Origin: Mesocentrotus franciscanus
Lineage: Eukaryota; Echinodermata; Echinoidea; Camarodonta; Strongylocentrotidae
Length of the DNA: 64,000 nt
Reading direction: 5' to 3'
Assembly: GCA_037976565.1 (NCBI GenBank)
Contig: CP137675.1
Span: forward strand, 6,290,272-6,354,271
Both the position numbers and the translations under genes were made by a program. The notes below the pieces were generated by a model that did not search any database, had not been told where the DNA came from, and saw only the letters and a program-made list of their open reading frames with translations. Numbering within the stretch: position 1 is the stretch's first letter; the number at the start of each line of letters is the position of its first letter. This document shows, piece by piece, positions 45,236-56,367 of the stretch.

Positions 45236-45596
45236 AATTATAAAAAAAGTATTATCTTTTCTGTTATAACTTTCACACAATTGAGCTTCAACTTCCAAAC
45301 CTTAAACTAATGAAATGGAACTATGGAATTATAGTTAGATTAGCGTGCAGGATTTCTTGCTCGAATTTTTCGGTGTCTAGAGGCCGCCATATTGTAATCA
45401 AAAGTACGCTTATTCGCCGGAAGATCGCGCTATATCTCCCATCTCTATATCTCTATGAGTATTACCGATACAAACTACGGAAGTTTGCGGTGCAGTGCGG
45501 CCGTCAGCAGTGGCTATACTGCGCCGGTAGTTCCGGTGTGCACGAATGCCGCCCCATATCTGCTTGAACTAGAGGCAGTCGCGCAAGGACCGAAAC

Positions 45597-45701
45597 ATGG
45601 AGAAGTTCTTCGTTGTGAAAAGCGTGAATCCTCTGAAATCTGGTGATTCCAAAAGACCAGCAATTACCTCGACCAGTAAATCGATATTGAGAAGAAGATG
45701 A
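45597..45701 (+). CDS. Small ORF behind promoter-like sequence (unrecognised)
   Basis: 34 residues starting MEKFFVVKSVNPLKSG and ending in SKSILRRR. I do not recognise it with certainty; MEKFF-type starts occur in some transposase-derived proteins, which is only a hint. The upstream strip 45330-45590 is CpG-rich and has GCCGCCATATTG, which resembles a YY1-type core-promoter site. It may be a first exon (no clear donor chosen) or a captured promoter in an element. No downstream exon was found. Confidence 0.25.
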   Translation: MEKFFVVKSVNPLKSGDSKRPAITSTSKSILRRR

Positions 45702-45980
45702 AGACCAAAGATGTGTGGAATGATATGGTAAAGAGTAAATATTAAAGAAAGAATGTAAATAAGGTTGCTCTAAATGGTGAGGAGGAAATAATGTGCAGAA
45801 CGGGAAGAAATGGAGAGAATGTCATCACGGGATGAAAGTCAGTAATGTAACTTTTAAGTTTGTAAGAGGGAAAATGCCGACTTGATAAATGATAATGATG
45901 AAATAGCAAACAATTTAGGAGTATCATGGGTACCAATTCATTGGAACTTTTTAGTAAAAAAAGAGCCCCCTTCAGTACTA

Positions 45981-46019
45981 AAAGAGCCCCCGTGAGAAGG
46001 CTCACGGGGCTTTTTTTTT
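45981..46019. other. GC hairpin followed by T run
   Basis: AAAGAGCCCCCGTGAG / CTCACGGGGCTTTTTT, a 14-15 bp stem with a tight loop. It looks like a bacterial terminator, but in this animal context it is more likely part of a repeat. Confidence 0.6.
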
Positions 46020-46597
46020 GTTTGAAGAGCCCCCGTGGACATAAAAAATTAATTTGAGCCCTGTTTGTATCCCATGAGAAAAAAAGCCATTCAATATTAT
46101 TATCATTAATTGTATGGTATCTAGACTACCTCAATTGTCCTCAATACGTCCTTATATTATTTTGTTAATTTACTTCAACATTAAAAACAGGGATGAAAAC
46201 ATTTTTGTCCTCAAACATTTTCCTAGGGCTGCGCGCATAGATCTTTTGGTTCAGCCTTTGCGTATTAAACACGTATATTTTCTGCATTCGCGCACTCACA
46301 AACCATGAGATATGGAGAATTATAAAATGGGTTCAAGAATGTAGCCAATGAGAAGCGTCAAAATGGATCACGTGTGCATTAATTTTAACCATACGCGCAT
46401 GCACGGGGAGTGCGTTTTGGTGATATATTAGACGTGCAAAAAAGGCGCGACGAAAAGGCATAATATGCACACTGCGTGTAAATCAATGAATGTTTACCAT
46501 GCACTGCACAGTTTGTTTACGAGGTCACTGCCCTCGATCGCGGTCGTCTGTGTGCGCACGTTATTTGTTATGAAGGTTGCGGGGAAACATGTAACTC
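46020..46597. other. Intergenic, CpG-bearing
   Basis: No gene is seen. Bases 46493-46582 recur in the same orientation, diverged, at 48640-48741 (TGCACAG...TTTACG...CGATCG...GCACACGTTATTT). Confidence 0.45.
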
Positions 46598-47178
46598 GGG
46601 ACTTTTAGATTTTACACGACGAGAACGTGGACTGCCACGGTGACATCCTTCTAAGGTAATGTGACGCCCTTTTAAAGGTAATGCAAAGTTTTAGGAAATT
46701 CTGAAATTAGGTGGATATTAATTCTTTAAATTTTTGATATATTTGGATGCCCCTGTGGACGTAGTATAAGCACTAAAATATTTAGCCCCTAAAACACTTC
46801 TGCTTTCGAGCAAATTGAATAATCAAAATTTACCGGTGCTCCCGGTCAATTTCAAATATTTCAAATAGTGCCTAAGGCCATTCCATGATAGCTGTGACCA
46901 TGAAAATCTCAGAATATGCAGTTCTGATATATAATTTCCAAACGGGAATAGCAAATCGGTCGATTGTAGTCGAGAAACATTGTTTTAAAGCTAAAGTAAT
47001 ATCAGTCTTAAGAGGGCGCTATACAACATAAAGAGTTTATTATTTACAATTTCATCGCTTTAGACTTGATTTCAACCGCGACAACGATCATTGAATATTG
47101 TAAAATCGTATATATGCTACCAATATGTTCATTTGAACCAAATTCATGACCCCATACCAAAACTTGTAATACCTTTAA

Positions 47179-48416
47179 AGGCCAGGTTCATTGATTTTGA
47201 AATCGACTGAATTTGGTATCATTGTAATCAGAACATTACACTGAGTAAAACTATCACATTTGTGTAACTTGTAAATTCGTGCGAAAATTATAAAAGTTGA
47301 TTAAACTTGACGAAATATCACCCCACTCGAGACCCCGAAAACATCGTAAGTCAGGTGATTTTTGAGTGACGTAGCACAATGAACAATTAATACAATGGGC
47401 CGCTCAGCTGATCGGTGCGCGATGCAGTTTGCGTGCAATTCACATGTATTGCATTGACTCTTGAGGACCGTACCCATTCTTACCCAACGTTGTTTACCTT
47501 CATCAAAGTCACCCTGAAAATATCGATATGGACGAAAACATACTTGATTTGAGTTTTGAGGAGATAGAAGAAGGAAGTACCTCGGACAACGACAACGACA
47601 ATGGAGATTTGGGAGATCTAGACCTAGAAGAAGATCTGGAAGATTTTGCCGAAGTCGATGGACAAGCACAAGCTGTCGGGGCAGCCGCAGTCGCTGCGTA
47701 TCTACATGAGCCCGCATATCACAGCCAGGCCAGCCGGCCCGGCGCTTGATCGAGCTAGCTGTGAATCGCGAACCGGACTGATCTAAGTCTTCTCTCGACT
47801 TCCACTTTCCCCATTTATCTATCAAAAATCTAAACTAATCGGCCTAATCAGACATTTTCGTAATGAATATTTGGACAATTATATGTAAACTTGTCGCATA
47901 TTTTGCCCCAGAAGAGTCGTTAGTTCAGCATGCAAAATGTCTTAGGCACTCCCAGATCCGACACATACACGCTGAGCTGCCCTCAGAATATGTGATTATT
48001 TTCCCGATTTTTATGGTCAAATGTGACGGTAAATAACATAAAAATCGAATACACATTTGTAGAAAGTATTATTTATTCAGTGTATCTCATTCAAAGTGCC
48101 TAAAATAAAGGAAATATCACAACTGGCGGTAAATATACAAACAACGTTAACCCATATCTAAAAATTGCAATGGGTATCCAACATTGTCCCGAATGTGTGA
48201 TTGCAGGTTGTTCATAATGTGACGTCATTTTATCGCATGTAAATAACGCCGTCATTTCACTTTGTGAGTGGGTTTTGGAAAGGGTATCAAAATTGCAATT
48301 AATTTATTCCTCACAATAGTGAGGGCTTTAAAAGTACTTTAGTCATTTTGTTAATGTTCTCAGCAATCTGTAGAGGTGTGATTTGCCTTTTTTCCAAATT
48401 TCAATGAACCTGGCCT
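47179..48416. mobile_element. TTAA-flanked element (1.24 kb)
   Basis: Perfect 16-bp inverted ends AGGCCAGGTTCATTGA, each next to TTAA (47175-47178 and 48417-48420). TTAA duplication is typical of piggyBac and Kolobok elements; the ends do not look like piggyBac. It contains one acidic ORF on the plus strand and no recognisable transposase. Confidence 0.75.
47528..47749 (+). CDS. Acidic 73-residue ORF inside the TTAA element
   Basis: Begins MDENILDLSFEEIEEGSTSD, has an Asp/Glu/Asn-rich centre, and ends YLHEPAYHSQASRPGA. The YLHEPAY end faintly recalls the first exon of P2X7-like/DUF proteins common in marine invertebrates; this is a memory-based hint only. The GC-rich coding-like composition contrasts with its AT-rich surroundings. 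It could be a captured first exon or the start of a lost element protein. Confidence 0.35.
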   Translation: MDENILDLSFEEIEEGSTSDNDNDNGDLGDLDLEEDLEDFAEVDGQAQAVGAAAVAAYLHEPAYHSQASRPGA

Positions 48417-48784
48417 TTAAGGCACTGCCGGGCACGGGCCAGTGCCTTGAAAGAATGGCACACGTACGTGGCAGTCCACGTTCTCGTCGTGTAAATATAA
48501 AAGTCCTATTATCGCACTGCTAAGACGCCCGCAGCACTAATCACATTTAATGCGTGAAAAGCTGCTTAAAACCATGGTTACCATGGTACTTTTAGTAAGG
48601 GAATTTAGCAGCAGACGACCGACATGCGGCCCTTCAATGTGTATTGCAATGCATGCACAGTATGTTTACGGGCTAGGCCATTGCTGCCGCGATCGTCTGT
48701 ACTGTGTGCACACGTTATTTCTTATATGAAAGTTGCAGGTTTACAGTGTTTAATATCGCCTTGCTATGTAAGTGTCGACCCATT

Positions 48785-48963
48785 TTATAAAACAAATAAT
48801 ACACAGGTTTTCGTTCGTGACGTTATGGCGATGCAGCGCTATTTGGGTATTCACAATTGTTAAATACACTCGGCTACGCCTCGTGAATTTTATTGCACCG
48901 TAGTGAATACCCTCATGCGCTGCATCGACCATAACGCACTCACACCTGCGTATTATTTGTATA
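48785..48963. mobile_element. Foldback MITE, GGGTATTCAC/GTGAATACCC
   Basis: CGATGCAGCGC...GGGTATTCAC is inverted as GTGAATACCC...GCGCTGCATCG, with CAAATAATAC further out on both sides. A second partial copy follows directly (48965-49058), so the unit is tandem. Confidence 0.75.
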
Positions 48964-49059
48964 ACGGCGCTATTCGGGTATTCACAATGGCACAAAATAC
49001 ACTCGGCTACGCCTCGTGAATTTTATTGCACCGTAGTGAATACCCTCATGTGCTGCATC

Positions 49060-49316
49060 CAGGGGCGGATCCAGCCGGCGGCAAGGGAGGGGGCCTAAAA
49101 AGGGGCCCACTTCGTGCGAAAAATTGAAAATCGTGCCGGTCGATTTTTCGCTTAGTGGGGGTAGGTAGTGAGCAAAAAAAATTTCCTCCGGGGTGATTTT
49201 TTCCACTGCCACCCCTTGGGCGCCAGGAGGGCCCATCTTCTTTTTTTTCAAAAAAGGGTATTTTTACCTGGTTTTTTCCTAGGGGAGGGGCCCGGGCCCC
49301 CCTGGATCCGCCACTG
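49060..49316. mobile_element. hAT-type MITE with 8-bp target duplication
   Basis: Ends CAGGGGCGGATCCAGCC / CTGGATCCGCCACTG; target duplication GCTGCATC at 49052-49059 and 49317-49324. The neighbour at about 48917 shows the empty site. Contig 3 starts inside its last 8 bases (56868). Confidence 0.92.
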
Positions 49317-50007
49317 GCTGCATCGACCATAACGCACTCACACCTGTGTATTATTTGTATAATGCTGCACGGTCATCCGGGTACTTATATTGACAAACAA
49401 TGAGATATGGTTTTAAAATTACACAGTCATTCTGGTACTTTTGCATAAAGCGAAAAATACACGTTTTTCTGGTTGGCGTAAAACCATTCATACAAATAAT
49501 AGTGCAAGATATTTATGCGATAGTACTCAAATACAATGCAGGAAACTCGTATCTTCCTTGAAGAGATAATTCCCTGAGTCCTAAAGCAAAAATCCTAACT
49601 TAATTGTTAATTAATCTTTAGGGAAACATAATATGATTGCTAGCTCACTCTGAATTCCGCGGATGGTATTATTTTGATGAAAAATACAGCGATGAAAAAA
49701 TAAAGGAATCCGTCGCTTAATTGTAAACAAAATAAGACGCCATTGTATTTTCAGCTGCATACACCGCGGTACGTTCGGCGTTTCAAGAGGGAACTATTAA
49801 ATGCCGTCCATGCTATCATTCCGGGGTTTTTTTTCAATTTGGAAGTGTGGTTTCTTTGATTGTTCATTAACCCCTATCCTGTGTATTTACAAACAAAAGA
49901 TTTTAGTTATCAGAATCGGTTTCATATCCCTTTCAAATGGTGTAAAATGACTGATTGTAGTGAATGAAATGACGAAATGTGTGTTTAAAGGGCCCTGCCC
50001 ACTCTCC

Positions 50008-50572
50008 CATCACATCCCATCACATCCCATCACATCACATCCCATCACATCCCATCACATCCCGTCACATCACATCTCACATCCCTTCACATCCCACCAC
50101 ATCACATCAAGTCACATCCCATCACATCCCATCAAGTCACACATAACATCAAATCACATCACGTCACAATTAACACGTCACATCACGTCACATCACGTCA
50201 CATATCCCATCCCATCCCATCACATCACATCACATCCCATCACGTCACATGCACGTCACATCACATCACATCACGTCACATCACGTCACATCAAATCACG
50301 TCACAACACGTCATATCACGCCACGTCACGTCACATCACATCACATCACATCACATCCCATCCCATCCCATCCCGTCCCATCACATTACATCACATCACA
50401 TCACATCCCATCTTCACATCACATCCCATCTTCACATCACATCATATCACATCACATCACATCCCATCACGTCACATCCCATCCCGTCACGTGCACGTCA
50501 CATCCCATCACGTCACATGCACGTCACATCACATATCACATCACATCCCATCACATCCCATCACGTGATGTC
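50008..50572. repeat. CATCAC/CATCCC pentamer array
   Basis: About 565 bp of five-base words CATCA, CATCC, CGTCA with rare variants, ending in CATCACGTGATG. Open frames read as repeated SHHITSHP and are not genes. Confidence 0.95.
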
Positions 50573-50597
50573 ATGAGCACTAATTTTTTTTTTTTTT

Positions 50598-50816
50598 GCC
50601 ACCGGAAATTTGAAAATCGCGCCGGCTGATATTTCGCTCAGTGGGGGGCGTAGTGAGCACTTTTTTTATTCATCACCCCTCCTTGAGAAGAAAAAGAAGG
50701 TAAATTTGTGGTCACCATCTTTTTTTTATACTTTTTTTTTTGCCAGGGGTGGGGCCCCGTCTTTTTTTCTTCTTTTTTGGCCATGGGGGGGGCCTCGCCC
50801 CCTGGATCCGCGCATG
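50598..50816. mobile_element. Degenerate hAT-type MITE
   Basis: It shares GGAAATTTGAAAATCG.GCCGG and TTTCGCTCAGTGGGGG with the MITEs at 29224 and 49060, and ends in CTGGATCCGCGCATG. The left terminus is lost. The allelic copy is at 58144-58364. Confidence 0.75.
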
Positions 50817-52300
50817 CCTCCAGGTCTATCCTAAATACACCAAACAAACGAATAAAAAAAATATATATCTAGAATAATGGAATGCTGATTGAAATTTTAT
50901 TCACTTCAGGTTTGTTGATCTTTTTGATGATGAAATTTCACATGCGACCGATTATCACAAAGTTACGGTACCTGCTAAAACCAAATACTGTATATACATT
51001 TACAGCTTTTATGATCCTCTAATTTCTGTCTTCTGGAATTTCTGGAATTCAAAAAGTTGTTAATGTTGAAAACATGTTTTGAGTTAAATCTCAATTCAAA
51101 ACTGTTTAACAACATCTTTTCATTAAACTATGTTGGAATCAGGGGTGTCGATTTGTATTCGTGGTTGGGGGATGATAGGTGCCAAAATATTTTCGCAATG
51201 GATCAAAGCAACCAAGAGGTAGAAGCGTGTGGCAGGTTGCACCTCCCTTCCAAGTTATTAACTTTTTCAAGTCACTCTCAATAAAGATAACATTTCAGAG
51301 AATATAAGAGTGGTAATAAAATTAATAACATGCTAAATGTTAGTCCTGACTCTTGCCTGCAGTGTAGGCCTTCCAGACTGATATCATCTATTTTTAAACG
51401 AAATTTAGACATTACCAACAAAAAAATCAAAAAATAGACAGAAAATTCTTAATTTCCTGGTGATAGAAACATACATTTTATGAATATTGATGTCTCCAAA
51501 CAACATTCATCGTGAAAAACCCATTCCAATATTCTGTGTAAAGAGATCTCCAAAAAACATAGTTCTCATTAGTAAATGAAAAACATATTGCTTTCGGTTC
51601 TTCATTTGATTCTCTTCCTTCTTTAATTAAACCAACTGAATCCTCTCTGTGGGAAACTCAATTCAATGAAACAGAATATCACTGATGCAAAATTTGGTTC
51701 TCAAAATGACAGAAAATGTCCACTCCTGATCTCATACAAACTGTCTGTTTCTTAAAAACACAATATAAAACTTACGTTCCAACTACCAAACAACAAACTT
51801 CCATTATCTCCTTCTTCACCAAGATATACTTATCATAAGGGACAATAAGAAAAATCGAATATATAAAGTAGATGAATATGTCCTAGAATACAGGAATCAG
51901 GAAAATATAGAAGATTCAAGTTAAACTAATTCAGCCTGTAGATAGAGCTGTGGTAAAAGAAAATCTACATCCAAGATATTTACATAACATTTTCATAAGA
52001 ATATTGTAGACTTGGCTTTAAAATACCTTCTGTATAATCTACTGAAATAACCATACGGCAGATGATGAAAATACATATTTTCGTTTCAGCATTTCAAGCA
52101 TTTAAAATAAGATGGCAATGATATTTGCAGTAAAAATGAACAAATATTACACACACACACACACTTAACATGACCTTGGTCGTTTGTTTGTGTGTATGCA
52201 TACATGTCATGATATGAAGTTATGCTACTTACGGCTTTGAATTTGATCGTTCAATGTAATGTGCTTTGATCATGGCTGTCGACAATTTGTACCGGTGCAT
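50817..52300. other. METTL27 3' flank; no gene seen
   Basis: A dispersed segment at 51140-51845 is related to 29409-30340. A short CA run lies at about 52150. The allelic copy is 58365-59855. Confidence 0.5.
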
Positions 52301-52351
52301 GGCGACAATTTGTGCCGTCAGGTTTTGCAAAAATCGGCACAAATTGTCGCC
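52301..52351. other. 17-bp perfect stem-loop after METTL27 stop
   Basis: GGCGACAATTTGTGCCG (52301-52317) and CGGCACAAATTGTCGCC (52335-52351), loop 17 nt; both sides carry a further GTCGACAATT word. On the minus strand it lies about 54 nt past the stop codon, so it should be in the 3' UTR. Conserved in the second copy at 59856-59906. Confidence 0.8.
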
Positions 52352-52404
52352 GTCGACAATTAATTTTGTGCCACAACAGGCGCCGATGCATAACTATATT
52401 TCAC

Positions 52405-53622
52405 TCATTGCTGTAGAACCTTATACGATAATATCAAGCCTGGAATAACTTCATCGTTCTCAGTCAAATAACCGATCTCCTCGTGTGATATCTTCTCGAG
52501 TACTCCATCTTTGGTCAGACTGGCAAAGGATGATTTCAGCTTTATGCCTGCCATCTCCTCCTCAAATACGTTTTTCCTCGTGGTGATGAAGCTAAGTCCT
52601 CCTGAGAAGAGTGATTCAACAGTGATTATCATTATTGGGATAATAGATAAAATGCGTAGCAAAAATAAAGGACAAAATAATTTTGTTTCGTTTGAGAGAG
52701 GCTATGCAAACATGCTAATGTTTTGTATACGTATACGTTACATATTACGCCAATGGAAATAAACTAGTATTCCTCTGATACTAGTCATTTACACAGCATC
52801 AAAAGATTTATGGATCGGTGTCAGACCATTGGTTAAGAAAGGAGGTTGAAACTGTTACGGGGTTGAACTCATGTTTTAATCTCTTTAACTCGTTTTATGA
52901 GTAAGGGGGGGGGGAGGGGGGTAACGAAATAAACATTAACATACAACAGCCTGCCACTTCAATTAGGCATTGTAATGCAATGTTGGTATAATTTAATGGC
53001 CTCATTGATCATGTTAATGAAATGCAGTCTGGGGAAAGACTTTACGGTGGTTCATGTAACTGCTGTAACTTGAGATCGTCAATCTTGAGTTGCTATTTGT
53101 ACATGTTCTTTTGGAAAGGCAAACTTGATATAATTATGTAAATTATGATTCCCTACAAGTGAAGCACGTATTATTCTAAAACTATAGCACTTAACATTAC
53201 GTAAGATATACTTTGAATGATTTAATGTCGATTGTCGAATGATGTTGATTGAAAGGTGTTTTTTACCAGGTTTGAGAAGACGAATAATCTCTGGAAGACA
53301 GGCGTGAGTGAGATGAGATGGTACGAAAACACCAACGCTTATTATCACGTCAAAATAACCTGGAAATGACAAAGGGTATGTCATACCGAGTTAAGATAGG
53401 TGTGAGAAGAAGAAGAAGAAGAAGAAGAAGAAGAAGAAGAAGGAAAGGGAAGAAGAAGGAAAGAAGAAGAAAAAGAAGAAAAAGAAGAAGGAGAAAAAGA
53501 AAAATGAAGAAGAATGAATGGTGACTGAGAGTAAATACATGCATGCATTGGAGAGAAATAGCGAGAGGAAAAATGGAGAGAGAATGGGAGAGAGATTTTT
53601 ACAAAAGGAAAGGGTAATAGAC

Positions 53623-53655
<33 letters not shown>

Positions 53656-56303
53656 AGAGGAGAGAACAAAATAAGCAGAAAGGCATTGACAAAGAAATAG
53701 ACTAATAGAGGATGAGAGAAACGGCGATAAATACAAACGGGGAGGGGGCTGAGATCAGTGATATACGTTAGATGGCAGAGGGAGAGATGGATAGACGAGA
53801 AGCTTTTATTAGCGTGAGGAAGATAATTAGTGTACAAAATTCAGTTATGCATCACTTGTTAGCCAGTTCTCAAAATGACAAGCGAAATTATAAACACATA
53901 CATCATCACTAGAGGTTTCGTGTTCTAGTGGATACGTCACCGGGCTGTGGATCACTTGGTTCGCGGTTCGAGTCCCGCCGCGGCACTGTAATCTGGCAAG
54001 ACATTCATCTACGTTTGCTGCTCTCCACCCATGTTTAGTAAGTGGGTACTTGGTAGGAATATGTTCCTTAAACGATGATTTTAGCGCCTTAGGGCAGCTG
54101 TGCTTTTACTAAGGATAATAATACTACTTTTCGCAATATGAATGTAGCTATTATTATTGTTATCGCAACTAATGAAATGTCAATTTTAAAATTATTGTAT
54201 TGTAATGTTGTTAAACAAGCCTTTTGATTCAAAAGTATTCATAATGCGTGCTTTGAAGTAAGAAAAAAAAACACCTCAAACCATTTAAGAAGCTAAATTT
54301 AGGGTACCAATAAAAAAAATCAATGTGAAGTCTAACAAAAATGAAAAGTAAATACTACATCGAATGCTTACCATCGGCATATTGGAGAGGTGTGCTATGA
54401 TCAAATCTAGCCTTCACTAGCTTCGAGTAAATCTGTTTCTTTTCAAGAACCTTTAATAATCCAGCTGACATGTCTACTCCATGTATATCACGGTATCCTT
54501 TATCGTAGAGCTACAACGGTGGTAGAAGAGAGAGGGGGAGAGGGAGAGACAGACAGACAGACAGAGCCAGAGAGACAGAGGGAGAGAGAGATGGGGAGGG
54601 GGATGGAGAGAGAGAGAGAGTGAGTGAGCGAGTGTGTGTGTGTGTGTGTGTGTGTGAGTGAGAGAGAGAGGGAAGGAAAGAAGGAAGGAGAGAACCAAAC
54701 AAATTTATTTTAAGAGTCCATTTTCTGTCTAATATTTGATATACATTAATATCTTGCAAAGCATCCGTAGCCATAACTAGCTAAAAGAATTGTCTTAATC
54801 ATACCTAGATAAAGGAATGTTACCCTGGCTATACATGCCACAGCAGTAATTTTGCATCTTGTCATTTTAAATGCTCATGATCTCCTAAATAATTCCGCTA
54901 TTATCAGATCTAGGTTATTTTTTAGTATAGTTCTATGTATTTAATGATTTACAGAACATTCCTTCACATCATTAATTACTATTGGTCAGGATTATATACT
55001 TCCATATTACTTAAAGGGACTTCTTGGTATAACATTGTTCAGATGAGAGAAAGTGGTGCTAAGGTAATGACTTCAATGCTAGATGTTCAATTAAAGATAA
55101 TCTGAAAATTTGAGTGAAAACGGACCATTATTAATGATACAAATTGGGAAAAACTGATCTGATCGATTCCTTAATTCTCCCAACTATATTATTACAATTT
55201 AATTACATTTTAGGTGAATGTAAATCGTCACAAAGCAATAAATTGGCACTATATACCATTCCAGACAATTAAGTGTTGAAAGATTTTTAATAGCCTGTTT
55301 TATATCTTTTTTTCATGGAATAACGGTTGGGAAAATTCAAAAATGGTTGGGAGAATTTACTGTTAATCACTGTCAGAGGGTGTTGACCAGTGACGCCTTC
55401 AAAGAAAACCATAGATATCTTTGTGATTTGAGAATTTTTTCAGGATTTTTTGCATGTCAGAGGGTTAGTACAGTAGAAGGAATATAATAAGTAACATTTT
55501 ATACAAAAATTATGCATTTTTTTTCATCAACCTTCAACAATGTTACCGAGTCACTTTAAATAAATGATAATATTTTGTCAAATGTATAAACTAAAAATCG
55601 AATTAGGGTGAAATTGCAAACATTTTGGTCGGGTGAAGGCCAACTCGGCTTCAAATCATAAATAATCACATGATTATCACATGATTATTATGCGGATCCG
55701 ATTAGGCTTTTTCTCCTACAAGGAAACTTACAATACACTCCGAGTTTATTTCACTATAGTTTATTATTACTACGATTCACATTATACATGCTTGAATATT
55801 CATATGTTCAAATTAAAATATATTCATTTTCTTATCAAATGTTTAAATTCTTCCCAAATCGGATGGCAGTCAAAACGAACAATGTGGTGAAGTGGCGTAG
55901 ATACCTATCCATTGAGGGGGCACTAGAATCAGGGGGCCGTGGCACCGATCTTAATCGGAAATGAACTTGAAATGTGAGTTTACAAGACTACTGATAAAGG
56001 GGAAGATTGCGGGAGGGGTCCAAGTGTGTTCGTTTCTCGTCCTTTCCCCTTTTCCCTTTCCCCTCTCTATTTTCTCGCTTTTCTTCCTTTTAATTTTCCT
56101 TCACCACTCAATTTGTAGGCATGGAGGCACTTATTCCCCCTTGTAGCTACGCCACTGGTGTGGTGGGTTTGAAAACTAACCTGTTTGCCAACATATCCAG
56201 TGCCGCATCCTACGTCTAGTATTCTAACATCTCGATTCGGTACCAACCTGGTAAGGGCGTCAACAGTCAAAACAGGCCCAGTGTACTTCAATGCGCCATT
56301 CAT
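52405..56303 (-). CDS. METTL27: METTL27/WBSCR27-like SAM methyltransferase, 3' exons (copy on contig 2)
   Basis: Class I SAM-dependent methyltransferase; the substrate is unknown in this family. Exons in transcript order: 56303-56181, 54510-54372, 53359-53267, 52601-52405 (stop TGA). The borders are GT-AG and the phases agree (0, 1, 1), giving 183 residues. Motif I ILDVGCGTGYVG is at residues 28-39 of the visible part, the ribose-binding acidic loop HGVDMS follows, then YFDVIISVGVFVPSHL and the post-motif KPGGLSFITTRKN. The order and spacing match human METTL27 (LDVACGTG, LHGVDGSPGML, FDAVLIVGAL, KPGGLVCLTTRTN). The ATG at 56303 directly follows an acceptor (tttag|ATG), so it is probably an internal Met. 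The N-terminal YDRWAPDYD-type exons should lie in the 500-N gap or on the other contig. Introns hold GAA, GA and GT microsatellites and a tRNA-derived SINE. Confidence 0.86.
53404..53510. repeat. (GAA)n-rich microsatellite
   Basis: A GAA/AAG run in the METTL27 intron next to exon 53267-53359; GA runs follow at 53617-53662. Copy 2 at 60953-61065 differs in length, as expected for alleles. Confidence 0.95.
53912..54124 (+). mobile_element. tRNA-derived SINE
   Basis: tRNA-like head with A box TTCTAGTGGATACG, B box GGTTCGAGTCC at 53965-53975 and a CCGCGGCACT end; body ACTTGGTAGGAATATGTTCC, TTTTAGCGCCTTAG; tail of ATAAT words. Same family as 16301-16607, less decayed. It lies in a METTL27 intron. 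Confidence 0.88.
54520..54690. repeat. GA/GT compound microsatellite
   Basis: GAGAGAC, (ACAG)n, GA runs and (GT)n next to METTL27 exon 54372-54510. Copy 2 at 62075-62250. Confidence 0.95.
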
Positions 56304-56367
56304 CTAAATTTCATTATTGGTCATTTAGATACGGGAATACAAAGACGAGAATTAAGTGGTTCAATAG

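Larger units (their letters stand above)
46598..48506. mobile_element. Outer inverted-repeat element
   Basis: The arms GGGACTTTTAGATTTTACAC and its inverted partner, then CGACGAGAACGTGGACTGCC, match over about 45 bp at both ends. Inside lies a second element with TTAA flanks. No transposase is seen. Confidence 0.65.
49309..56367. repeat. Duplicated block 2, contig 2 copy
   Basis: Collinear with 56868-63939 (7059 against 7072 bp). It contains the CATCAC island, a hAT-type MITE and the METTL27-like exons. It ends at the N gap in the intron just upstream of the 56303 exon. Confidence 0.92.

Noticed and set aside
45981..46019. A rho-independent terminator
   Set aside because: Hairpin plus T run, but in a eukaryotic repeat setting with no bacterial genes nearby.
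49960..50629. Long open frames of the SHHITSHP type (also 57517-58176)
   Set aside because: They follow from the CATCAC pentamer array, which is open in several frames; no protein family.
53318..53524. Poly-arginine protein (also 60865-61077)
   Set aside because: Translation of a GAA/AAG microsatellite in an intron.
53923..53990. A functional tRNA gene
   Set aside because: A and B boxes are present, but the head does not close into a full cloverleaf with an acceptor stem and it continues into a SINE body.
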